Shown in pieces: positions 7,756 through 12,633 of a stretch of DNA of 12,633 bases. A program made the position numbers and the translations under genes. Positions within the stretch are counted from its first letter, which is position 1, and each line of letters starts with the position of its first letter. Source of the stretch: Cyanobacteriota bacterium (GTDB taxonomy: Bacteria > Cyanobacteriota > Cyanobacteriia > PCC-6307 > Cyanobiaceae); contig JAPLIF010000197.1 in the NCBI GenBank assembly GCA_026389255.1, forward strand, positions 1 through 12,633. Reading direction: 5' to 3'. The notes beneath the pieces were generated by a model, which searched no databases, had not been told where the DNA came from, and saw only the letters and a list, made by a program, of their open reading frames with translations.

Positions 7756-8391
7756 TCATCGTGCCCTCAAACCCGAGGTGAGGGAAGGCCGTTGGCTGGC
7801 AACGGTTTCCCCCGGAACGCTCACGGTCAAACCGGTTTCGGGACAATAGGCGGTGAGTTGGCCGCCGTAGCAGGCACCCGTGTCAATCAAGACGATGGCG
7901 CCGAGGCGACGGATGCCAGGACCAGGGGTGTGGCCCACGATCACCTCGCCGAAGCGGTGGTCGTAAGCGTTCCAGAACGGCAGGCGAATGGTCAGGTCCG
8001 GTTGCCAAGTGTGGGGATCAAACCCAGCGTGGGTCGCCACCCAGCCCTGGCCCCAGTACGCCAGGGGCAGGGCCGCCAACCGAGACTTCCAGAGCCGACA
8101 GAGGGAATCCCCCAGCTGGCGGTACGTCTCACAAGCCTCCAGGGTGTGCCTAGACAGCAGCTCGGGGCGATTCAGGGCCCTGACAAGGCCATTTTCGTGG
8201 TTCCCCATCAACCAGACCGCCCGTCCCCGCTCCACCAAGGACCAGACCGTTTGCATGGTGGCGGCGACGGCGGGACCCCGATTGATCACATCACCACAAA
8301 AGACCACCCGATCGCCATCAGGCAGAAGCGCCAGCAGAGCCTGCAAAGCAGCATGACAACCATGGACGTCCGCAATGACCCAGTGACGCAT
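7756..8391 (-). CDS. PPP-type metallophosphoesterase (PrpA/ApaH-like)
   Basis: Calcineurin-like phosphoesterase of 211 residues. The metal-binding blocks are all present in order: DVHG (8-11), GDVINRGP (33-40), GNHE (63-66), THAGF (120-124), GHTPG (153-157) and a closing LIDTGACYGGQLTA (169-181) typical of bacterial Ser/Thr phosphatases and diadenosine tetraphosphatase relatives. The substrate cannot be read from the sequence: phosphoprotein, Ap4A and other phosphoesters are all possible. The ATG at 8391 is chosen because MRHWVIADVHG begins directly at the first strand of the fold. The frame is open upstream to 8493, but that extension (including a Gly run from a G10 tract) looks non-coding. 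Lying 16 bases before recC, it is probably the first gene of the recC-recB-recD operon. A role in regulating that operon is speculation. Confidence 0.88.
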   Translation of the reverse strand: MRHWVIADVHGCHAALQALLALLPDGDRVVFCGDVINRGPAVAATMQTVWSLVERGRAVWLMGNHENGLVRALNRPELLSRHTLEACETYRQLGDSLCRLWKSRLAALPLAYWGQGWVATHAGFDPHTWQPDLTIRLPFWNAYDHRFGEVIVGHTPGPGIRRLGAIVLIDTGACYGGQLTAYCPETGLTVSVPGETVASQRPSLTSGLRAR

Positions 8392-8562
8392 CGGTTTGGG
8401 AAGCGAAGGCAGGAGGGTCAAGCCCAAACAGTCTTGCGCGCCCCCCCCCCATCTGTCAGCCCCTGCAGGGCCGCCGGCCGGGAACGGTTGCAAGATTTGA
8501 CCCTGGCCCTACTGGAACTGGGCGGTACTGGTAGCGTTGTCTATCAAAAATAGAGAGCCAGG
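8392..8562. promoter_or_regulatory. Divergent spacer between the phosphoesterase/recC operon and a hypothetical gene
   Basis: This 171-base spacer must carry the promoters for both directions, but I could not find a convincing -35/-10 pair on either strand. It holds a run of ten C (8441-8450), a perfect 10-base palindrome CCCTGCAGGG (8461-8470), and a GGCCG-C-CGGCC inverted repeat (8469-8479). A TTGACC hexamer occurs on each strand without a good -10 partner. The palindromes could be operator half-sites or GC-rich coincidence. Confidence 0.45.
8441..8450. repeat. Homopolymer tract C10 (G10 on the minus strand)
   Basis: Ten consecutive C bases, read as G10 on the strand of the phosphoesterase gene, about 50 bases upstream of its ATG. 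Tracts of this length can change length by replication slippage and are also common sites of sequencing error. Confidence 0.9.
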
Positions 8563-8934
8563 ATGGGGTCAGACGACAAAGGTGGGGCTGGTTCCGTCGA
8601 TCCCCGCAGCCTTCCCACTGGCCGTCGCATCGCCCTCCTGGTCAAAGCCCTCAATGGCGCCCGCCGCACCAACGAAGCCCTGGCCCGCTGCCGCGATGGC
8701 GAGGAAATGCTGGATGTGTTGGTGGATGCCTCCTCCCGTTTGGGGCTGGGCCTGGACCGGGAGGATCTGCGCCATACCCCACCCATCCGTGATTGGATCT
8801 GGTGGAAAAATAAAGAAGCTGTCCTGACGATTGGGGATAACAAACCGCGTTACCACCAGGATGGCGGCCAAGGCAAAGGTCAAGCTTCCAGCGATGGGCC
8901 AGGCGAACGGAAACGGTTCCTGGGACTTTTCTGA
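8563..8934 (+). CDS. Hypothetical protein, weakly Nif11-like, with a Trp-rich motif
   Basis: A 123-residue protein I cannot name with certainty. Residues 22-70 look helical (ALLVKALNGARRTNEALARC, then DGEEMLDVLVDASSRLGLGL, ending in DREDL). The pattern of a short helix, a D/S-x-E-E helix, a Gly-rich turn and a terminal ...EDL resembles Nif11-like domains common in picocyanobacteria, but this is pattern matching by eye. It is followed by the motif PPIRDWIWWKNK (73-84) and LTIGD (88-92), then a low-complexity Gly/Gln/Ser tail. There is no signal peptide or membrane helix. The ATG at 8563 has GAGAG five bases upstream (8551-8555). The gene diverges from the phosphoesterase and converges on ycf54, with only 12 bases between their stops. 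Codon use fits the neighbours, so it appears to be a real gene. Confidence 0.7.
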   Translation: MGSDDKGGAGSVDPRSLPTGRRIALLVKALNGARRTNEALARCRDGEEMLDVLVDASSRLGLGLDREDLRHTPPIRDWIWWKNKEAVLTIGDNKPRYHQDGGQGKGQASSDGPGERKRFLGLF

Positions 8935-8946
8935 ACCTTGAAGTGC

Positions 8947-9276
8947 TCAGACCGGCAACACCTGGCTAGCCAGGGGGTCAGGGATCGAAGCTGAGGGGGC
9001 GTCAAACGAACCTTGGCGCACGTACTCGAGGCGCAACTTCAGAAAGGTGATGAAGCGTTCATCCGTCGAAATCACGGCGGCGGCGGGCCTGGGTACGGAA
9101 TTGGACTGGGCGGTCAGTTCGGGCGCCTCTAAAAACTGGGGTCGCCGCACCAACCAAAAGTCGATGGCTTGCTGCTGTTCGCCGTAGTGGCGCACCCGCT
9201 CACGCAACACCTCCTCCAGGGGCTCCTCCACGGTGAGGAAGGCTTCACTGGCAGCAACGTAGTGATAACGCGTCAT
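8947..9276 (-). CDS. ycf54: Ycf54, Mg-protoporphyrin IX monomethyl ester cyclase accessory factor (DUF2488 family)
   Basis: Ycf54 supports assembly or activity of the oxidative cyclase that closes the fifth ring of chlorophyll (Mg-protoporphyrin IX monomethyl ester to protochlorophyllide). The 109-residue length and the family's conserved blocks are present: RYHYVAASEAFL (3-14), EEPLEEVLRERVRHYGE (17-33), IDFWLVRRPQFLEAPEL (38-54), PAAAVISTDERFITFLKLRL (64-83), then EYVRQGSF and IPDPLAS. The ATG at 9276 begins the conserved N-terminus. It starts 16 bases after the pdxJ stop, so the two genes are probably co-transcribed. No clear Shine-Dalgarno sequence is visible. Strong evidence that the organism makes chlorophyll. 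Confidence 0.9.
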   Translation of the reverse strand: MTRYHYVAASEAFLTVEEPLEEVLRERVRHYGEQQQAIDFWLVRRPQFLEAPELTAQSNSVPRPAAAVISTDERFITFLKLRLEYVRQGSFDAPSASIPDPLASQVLPV

Positions 9277-9292
9277 GGGGGTGGGGCAGGAG

Positions 9293-10060
9293 TCAGGAAG
9301 GGGGCGTCAAGCCGTTAGCAGGACCGCCGAAAAGCGCATCCCGTCGCGGATTCTGAATCAGGAGCCGCATTTCCCGCACCGCCTGGGTCAGACCGACCGC
9401 CAAGGCCCGGGCCACGATCGAATGACCGATGTTGAGTTCTTCCAGGCCAGGGATCGCTGCCACCGGCTCGACGTTCTGATACGTCAGACCGTGGCCGGCG
9501 TTGACCCGCAGGCCCAGCTGGCGGGCCAGGACGGTGGCCTCCCCGAGGCGATGCAATTCGCCGGCCTGGTCGCCCCAGCCCGCCTCGGCGTAGCGACCGG
9601 TATGGAGCTCCACCCAACGGGCTCCACAGGCGCAGCAGGCATCCAGCTGCACCGGGTCGGGGTCGACAAACAGGCTGACGCCAATGCCTTGGGCCTGGAG
9701 CCGACCCACTAAGGCGCCGAGGTAGGCGATATGGGAAGCCACATCCAGCCCCCCTTCCGTGGTCACCTCCTCGCGGCGTTCGGGCACCAGGGTCACCATG
9801 TCGGGCCGGATCCGCAGGGCGATGCTCTCCATGGCCTCCGTGGCGGCCATCTCCAGGTTGAGGCGGGTGCGCACGGTGGAGCGCAGCAGTTCCACATCCC
9901 GGTCCTGAATGTGGCGGCGGTCCTCCCGCAGGTGAACGGTGATGCCGTCCGCCCCCCCCAACTCGGCCAGCAGGGCATAGGTCACCGGATCCGGCTCAAC
10001 GGTGCGTCGTGCCTGACGAACGTTGGCGATGTGATCGATATTAACCCCGAGACTGGCCAT
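9293..10060 (-). CDS. pdxJ: Pyridoxine 5'-phosphate synthase PdxJ
   Basis: PdxJ condenses 1-deoxy-D-xylulose 5-phosphate with 3-amino-2-oxopropyl phosphate to give pyridoxine 5'-phosphate, the last ring-forming step of DXP-dependent vitamin B6 synthesis. The 255-residue protein starts with [16 protein letters not shown] (4-19). It carries [18 protein letters not shown] (38-55, H43), NLEMA with E70, DMVTLVPE (87-94), SLFVDPDP (129-136), VELHTGRYA (150-158) and VNAGHGLTY (186-194, H190). H43, E70 and H190 correspond to the catalytic residues known from E. coli PdxJ (H45, E72, H193). The ATG at 10060 is chosen because the family's N-terminus begins four residues in. It is probably transcribed with ycf54 from the spacer shared with plsC. 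Confidence 0.97.
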   Translation of the reverse strand: MASLGVNIDHIANVRQARRTVEPDPVTYALLAELGGADGITVHLREDRRHIQDRDVELLRSTVRTRLNLEMAATEAMESIALRIRPDMVTLVPERREEVTTEGGLDVASHIAYLGALVGRLQAQGIGVSLFVDPDPVQLDACCACGARWVELHTGRYAEAGWGDQAGELHRLGEATVLARQLGLRVNAGHGLTYQNVEPVAAIPGLEELNIGHSIVARALAVGLTQAVREMRLLIQNPRRDALFGGPANGLTPPS

Positions 10061-10113
10061 GGCGTTTCAAACGGGAAACCACCGTATCGGCCGCAGGTGC
10101 AACTGCCCGTCCT

Positions 10114-10137
10114 GGCCCCGATCGGCTGGACGGGGCC
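10114..10137. other. Inverted repeat in the pdxJ-plsC divergent spacer
   Basis: A perfect 7-base inverted repeat, GGCCCCG and CGGGGCC, is separated by 10 bases in the 114-base spacer between pdxJ and plsC. There is no T-run on either side, so it is not a typical terminator. It could be an operator or a leader hairpin for plsC. I could not find clear promoter hexamers nearby. Confidence 0.45.
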
Positions 10138-10174
10138 CTTACCTTCGAGATGGTTTCTTTGAAGGTCACTGCAG

Positions 10175-10891
10175 GTGTTGGCGGCGGAGGCGACGGGACA
10201 GGCAAACCGGGGTCGGGAAGATGGTCTTTCCAATGGCATCAGCCCCTGGTTAGCGCCCCTGGCCATGGCCATCACCCAGGACCTGGTCTTGCCGGGTTTC
10301 TTTAGTGGCATCAAGGTGGTGGGCCGTGGGCATCTGCCCAGCAGCGGTCCCATGCTGTTGGCCCCCACCCACCGGGCCCGCTGGGATGGCTTGCTGGTGC
10401 CCCTGGCGGCAGGTCGCCGCGTCACGGGCCGGGACTGTCACTACATGGTGACCCTCGACGAAATGGCCGGTATCCAGGGCTGGTTTCTGCATCGCCTCGG
10501 CTGCTTCCCGGTCAACCAGGAGCATCCAGGCACCGCCAGTTTGAGGTTGGCCCTTGACCTGCTCGGCAGGGGCGAACATGTGGTGGTCTTCCCGGAGGGG
10601 CGCATTCAGCGGCAGGACGGCCCCATCGTTCTCCAACAGGGACTGGCCCGACTGGCCCAGATCGCCCGCAGCCAGGGATTGGACGTGCCTGTGCTGCCCA
10701 TCGGCATCGCCTACGCCAAGGAGGTGCCCCAAGCGGGCCAGCAGGCGGCGGTCAGCCTGGGCAGCCCCCTCAGGGCCGAGGGACAGGGTCGGCAGGGGGC
10801 CCGGGAATTCACTGAAGCCCTGGCCCTGGCCATGCGGTCGGCCGAGCAAGCGGCCCGGACCCTGGTCGGTCGGCCCATGGACCCCCCGTAA
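10175..10891 (+). CDS. plsC: 1-acyl-sn-glycerol-3-phosphate acyltransferase (PlsC family)
   Basis: PlsC-family enzymes transfer an acyl chain to lysophosphatidic acid to make phosphatidic acid at the inner membrane. The 238-residue protein has the acyltransferase blocks in order: HRARWD (H66-x4-D71, catalytic), GCFPVN (109-114), FPEGRIQR (139-146, with the E-G-R phosphate-binding core) and VPVLPIGIAY (171-180). A hydrophobic stretch near the N-terminus (about 22-45, including LVLPGFF) may be a shallow membrane anchor. The GTG at 10175 has GAAGG nine bases upstream; an ATG at 10265 (residue 31) is an alternative start that would keep the whole catalytic core. The exact acyl acceptor is not proven by sequence. 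The gene is divergent from pdxJ and followed 25-52 bases later by an exported-protein gene. Confidence 0.9.
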   Translation: MLAAEATGQANRGREDGLSNGISPWLAPLAMAITQDLVLPGFFSGIKVVGRGHLPSSGPMLLAPTHRARWDGLLVPLAAGRRVTGRDCHYMVTLDEMAGIQGWFLHRLGCFPVNQEHPGTASLRLALDLLGRGEHVVVFPEGRIQRQDGPIVLQQGLARLAQIARSQGLDVPVLPIGIAYAKEVPQAGQQAAVSLGSPLRAEGQGRQGAREFTEALALAMRSAEQAARTLVGRPMDPP

Positions 10892-10943
10892 AGTTCAGAC
10901 CCGTCGAACAAGCTCCTTGATCAGCCACTCTGTCGCCGCCCGG

Positions 10944-11459
10944 ATGCTTGGGGCCTGTGGCCGTGCCGCGGCGATTCTGGCCCTGGTGGTGCCCCTGGCC
11001 CAACCCACCCTTGTCCACGCCCAGGAGGACCGCCGACCCATGGTGGCCGGGGTGTTTGATGCCAACGCCGTCCGCTCCCTGATCGCCCGGGGAGACGCCG
11101 CCGCCGCCGCCGGCAATAGCCAGGAAGCCCGCCGTCTTTACGACCAGGCCCGGGACGCCGCTAAGCGTCTGTTGATGTTTTATCGGGATCTGAGCGGGGC
11201 GTTCCGGGGCCTCGACGCCCGCATCCCCCGCGAAATGGATGACAAAGGCCGCCAGACCCTGGATGTGTTGGTGGAGGCGAACATGCGCCTAGCGGGCCTG
11301 TTCAGGCGCCAGGGCCAACCCGAAGTGGCGGTGCCCCTGTTGGTGGAAGTGATCACCACCATGACCCCCTCCAGCGAAGCGGGCCGCAAGGCCTATCAAC
11401 AGCTTCGTGAGATGGGCTTTGTCACCACTCCCTACAACGTGCCAACCTCAGGCAACTAA
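10944..11459 (+). CDS. Exported helical protein of unknown function (possible TPR-like repeats)
   Basis: A 171-residue protein with a typical Sec signal peptide: a positively charged start, hydrophobic [12 protein letters not shown] (8-19), and a likely cleavage after VHA (24-26) before QED. The mature part is predicted by eye to be all helix. Two segments, [20 protein letters not shown] (46-65) and [20 protein letters not shown] (112-131), look like degenerate tetratricopeptide repeats (A-x-x-G-x-x-x-x-A-x-x-L/Y). The ATG at 10944 is preferred because it puts the signal peptide at the N-terminus. A TTG at 10917 would add nine residues (MISHSVAAR) and still allow secretion. The same frame stays open far upstream inside plsC, but that part is antiphase noise. 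It lies downstream of plsC and upstream of bolA on the same strand. Location in the periplasm or thylakoid lumen is inferred. Confidence 0.75.
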   Translation: MLGACGRAAAILALVVPLAQPTLVHAQEDRRPMVAGVFDANAVRSLIARGDAAAAAGNSQEARRLYDQARDAAKRLLMFYRDLSGAFRGLDARIPREMDDKGRQTLDVLVEANMRLAGLFRRQGQPEVAVPLLVEVITTMTPSSEAGRKAYQQLREMGFVTTPYNVPTSGN

Positions 11460-11529
11460 GGCAGTCGAGCCCTGGGCGCCGTCTGCAGCGATAGCTTCTA
11501 GATTCCAGCCGACCCCCTCAGCCCCCACC

Positions 11530-11778
11530 ATGGTTCACCCGGATCAGGTGAAGGACGCCATTCGCCATGCCCTTCCCGATGCCGCCGTTGAGGTGGAGGA
11601 CCTCACCGGTGGCGGCGACCATTTCCAAGTCAAGGTGGTCAGCGGTGCCTTTGCGGGGCTCAACCGCATTCGCCAGCACCAACTGGTGTTCAACGCCCTC
11701 AAGGGCGAACTGGCCAGCGAGGCCATCCATGCCCTCGCCCTGCACACCTCCCTTCCCTCCACCCCTCTCAACCCCTGA
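11530..11778 (+). CDS. bolA: BolA family protein
   Basis: BolA-type proteins bind [2Fe-2S] clusters together with monothiol CGFS glutaredoxins and take part in iron-sulphur trafficking or iron sensing. The 82-residue protein shows the fold's blocks: helix 1 ([14 protein letters not shown], 5-18), [19 protein letters not shown] (20-38), [20 protein letters not shown] (41-60) and AIHALALHT (65-73), with conserved histidines at 31, 50, 67 and 72. It lacks the invariant cysteine of one BolA subgroup. The ATG at 11530 starts a typical BolA N-terminus; an in-frame GTG-type extension from 11407 overlaps the previous gene and is rejected. No Shine-Dalgarno sequence is visible (CAGCCCCCACC before ATG). 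grxD follows after 26 bases, supporting a BolA-glutaredoxin pair. Confidence 0.92.
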   Translation: MVHPDQVKDAIRHALPDAAVEVEDLTGGGDHFQVKVVSGAFAGLNRIRQHQLVFNALKGELASEAIHALALHTSLPSTPLNP

Positions 11779-11804
11779 CCACTGACCCCCGACCCACCAA
11801 AGCC

Positions 11805-12128
11805 ATGGAAGACCATGTGAAGCAACGCATCGAGGCCCTGATTGCCAGCAGCCCGGTGTTCGTGTTCATGAAAGGCAACAAGTTGATGCCCCAGTGCGGC
11901 TTCTCCAACAACATCGTTCAAATCCTGCACTCCCTTGGGGTGCCGTTCGAAACCTTTGATGTGCTCTCCGATGGAGAAATCCGTCAGGGCATCAAGGACT
12001 ATTCCGACTGGCCCACCATTCCCCAGGTGTATGTCAAGGGTGAGTTCATCGGCGGCTCTGACATCCTGATCGAGATGTACAACAGCGGAGAATTACGGGA
12101 AAATCTCACCGTCGCCCTGGCGTCCTGA
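11805..12128 (+). CDS. grxD: Monothiol CGFS glutaredoxin (Grx4/Grx5 type)
   Basis: Monothiol glutaredoxins of this class bind a [2Fe-2S] cluster in a dimer or with BolA, using the active-site cysteine and glutathione, and pass it to target proteins. The 107-residue protein has FVFMKGNKLMPQCGFS (19-34) with K23 and C31, the WPTIPQVYVKGEFIGG block (69-84) containing the cis-proline, and GSDILIEM (84-91) for glutathione binding. All expected ligands are present and the length is normal. It lies 26 bases after bolA on the same strand, so the known protein partners are likely co-expressed. The start at 11805 matches the usual N-terminus; the leader has no Shine-Dalgarno sequence. Confidence 0.97.
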   Translation: MEDHVKQRIEALIASSPVFVFMKGNKLMPQCGFSNNIVQILHSLGVPFETFDVLSDGEIRQGIKDYSDWPTIPQVYVKGEFIGGSDILIEMYNSGELRENLTVALAS

Positions 12129-12160
12129 CCTCGCAGGCAGCGCAGCAAAGAAAACGGTAA

Positions 12161-12183
12161 GCCGGACGGAATTTCCGCCCGGC
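12161..12183 (-). terminator. Hairpin terminator between grxD and the convergent DUF6761-like gene
   Basis: The segment GCCGGACGGA-ATT-TCCGCCCGGC-like sequence forms a nine-pair stem with one A-C mismatch and a three-base loop. Read on the minus strand it is followed by a T-rich stretch (CTTACCGTTTTCTTTG), as expected for Rho-independent termination of the gene ending at 12242. On the plus strand there is no T-run, but the hairpin may also stop read-through from grxD. Confidence 0.55.
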
Positions 12184-12241
12184 CCTCAAGGCGAAACTAA
12201 AAAGAAGGCCATCCAACTCAAGGCCCTATCCATGCAAAACC

Positions 12242-12508
12242 TTAATAGCGGCCGCTTTCAAAAAGAGTGCGGGGATTGCCGTCGGGACTGACAAAGGCCG
12301 ATGGATCCAGGATCCAGCGTTCGATCAACTCCTCCAGCCGCCGCTGGGATTGGTGATCGAGCACCGATGTCCGGCGCAGGGCATGGAGGTAGCCATCGGC
12401 ATAAAGCCTTAGCTCCGATGGGCTGTGGTACCTATCGGCTAGAGCCTGAAGTGCATCGCAGAGGGATTGGAACTGCCGGATGGCGTCGGGGTGTTGCAGC
12501 GCGGTCAT
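12242..12508 (-). CDS. Small conserved cyanobacterial protein (DUF6761-like)
   Basis: An 88-residue protein with no known biochemical role. The blocks IRQFQSLCDALQALADRYHS (10-29), SELRLYADGYLHALRRT (31-47) and RRLEELIERWILDPSAF (56-72) resemble the cyanobacterial DUF6761 family; I recognise the pattern from memory and cannot run a profile search. It looks soluble and largely helical, with no signal peptide. The ATG at 12508 gives the usual family length. There is no good Shine-Dalgarno sequence (a weak AAGGG lies 12 bases upstream), and the frame has no stop or other start codon between 12508 and the right edge, so a longer or fused protein cannot be excluded. It converges on grxD, with a terminator hairpin between. 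Confidence 0.75.
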   Translation of the reverse strand: MTALQHPDAIRQFQSLCDALQALADRYHSPSELRLYADGYLHALRRTSVLDHQSQRRLEELIERWILDPSAFVSPDGNPRTLFESGRY

Positions 12509-12633
12509 GATCTGGGCAAGCCCTTGAACCCATTCTGCTGCCTCAGCGGCGCTGCCGCGGGTTTGTTCAGCAGCAAAACGGCGGTCGGGGACGCTTTGGG
12601 TGTGGAAGGCATCACCTGATACACAGATTACAA
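12509..12633. other. Right-edge segment upstream of the DUF6761-like gene
   Basis: These 125 bases hold the leader of the 12508-12242 gene. On the minus strand the frame of that gene is open throughout (41 codons), but third-position GC is much lower than in the neighbouring genes, suggesting non-coding DNA or the end of another gene. A nested inverted repeat is present on the minus strand (GCGGC-AGC-GCCGC inside CTGCTG...CAGCAG). No tRNA or promoter is clear. Confidence 0.4.

Noticed and set aside
8392..8493. N-terminal extension of the phosphoesterase to 8493
   Set aside because: The extra 34 residues include a poly-Gly stretch from the G10 tract and lie before the first strand of the fold; ATG 8391 fits the family.
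10554..10943. Upstream extension of the exported-protein frame into plsC
   Set aside because: It overlaps plsC out of phase and would bury the signal peptide.
1..12633. CRISPR arrays, transposons, tRNA or rRNA genes, toxin-antitoxin or other defence modules
   Set aside because: I looked on both strands and found no regular direct repeats, transposase motifs or cloverleaf-like sequences. RecBCD is the only system here with a link to defence.

Overview
The window is about 12.6 kb of very GC-rich, gene-dense bacterial DNA. It most likely comes from a Cyanobium-type or freshwater Synechococcus picocyanobacterium. The taxonomic call rests on a Ycf54 homologue (a factor of the chlorophyll cyclase, found only in oxygenic phototrophs), a small protein resembling the cyanobacterial DUF6761 family, picocyanobacterial-style PdxJ, PlsC and CGFS-glutaredoxin sequences, strong GC bias at third positions, and short spacers, several of them without a clear Shine-Dalgarno sequence.

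Left two thirds (1-8391, all minus strand): an apparent operon transcribed leftwards. It encodes a PPP-type metallophosphoesterase (8391-7756), recC (7739-4338) and recB (from 4323), with recD continuing off the left edge. The spacers are only 14-16 bases. RecB, RecC and RecD together form the RecBCD helicase-nuclease (exonuclease V), which processes double-strand breaks and degrades linear foreign DNA.

Two things here are out of the ordinary. First, the recB reading frame has no stop codon. It stays open for 1441 codons to the window edge, and the RecD N-terminal domain and Walker A motif lie in that same frame, so RecB and RecD are fused or recD is started internally. Second, the RecB helicase domain lacks the roughly 30-residue segment between motif II (DEFQDTD) and motif IV (NRRS) that normally carries motif III (GDPKQAIY..RGAD). 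The reading frame is preserved and the nuclease residues are intact.

Middle (8392-10174): a 171-base divergent spacer with a C10 tract; a 123-residue hypothetical protein with a weak Nif11-like look (+); then, convergent to it, pdxJ followed by ycf54 (both -).

Right (10175-12633): plsC, an exported helical protein of unknown role, bolA and the monothiol glutaredoxin grxD, all on the plus strand. BolA and the CGFS glutaredoxin are known partners in iron-sulphur handling. A hairpin terminator separates grxD from the convergent DUF6761-like gene, whose frame remains open upstream to the right edge.

I see no CRISPR array, transposon, tRNA, rRNA or classical defence island. The most interesting target is the unusual recB/recD locus, and the first question there is whether the deletion and the fusion are real or assembly errors.
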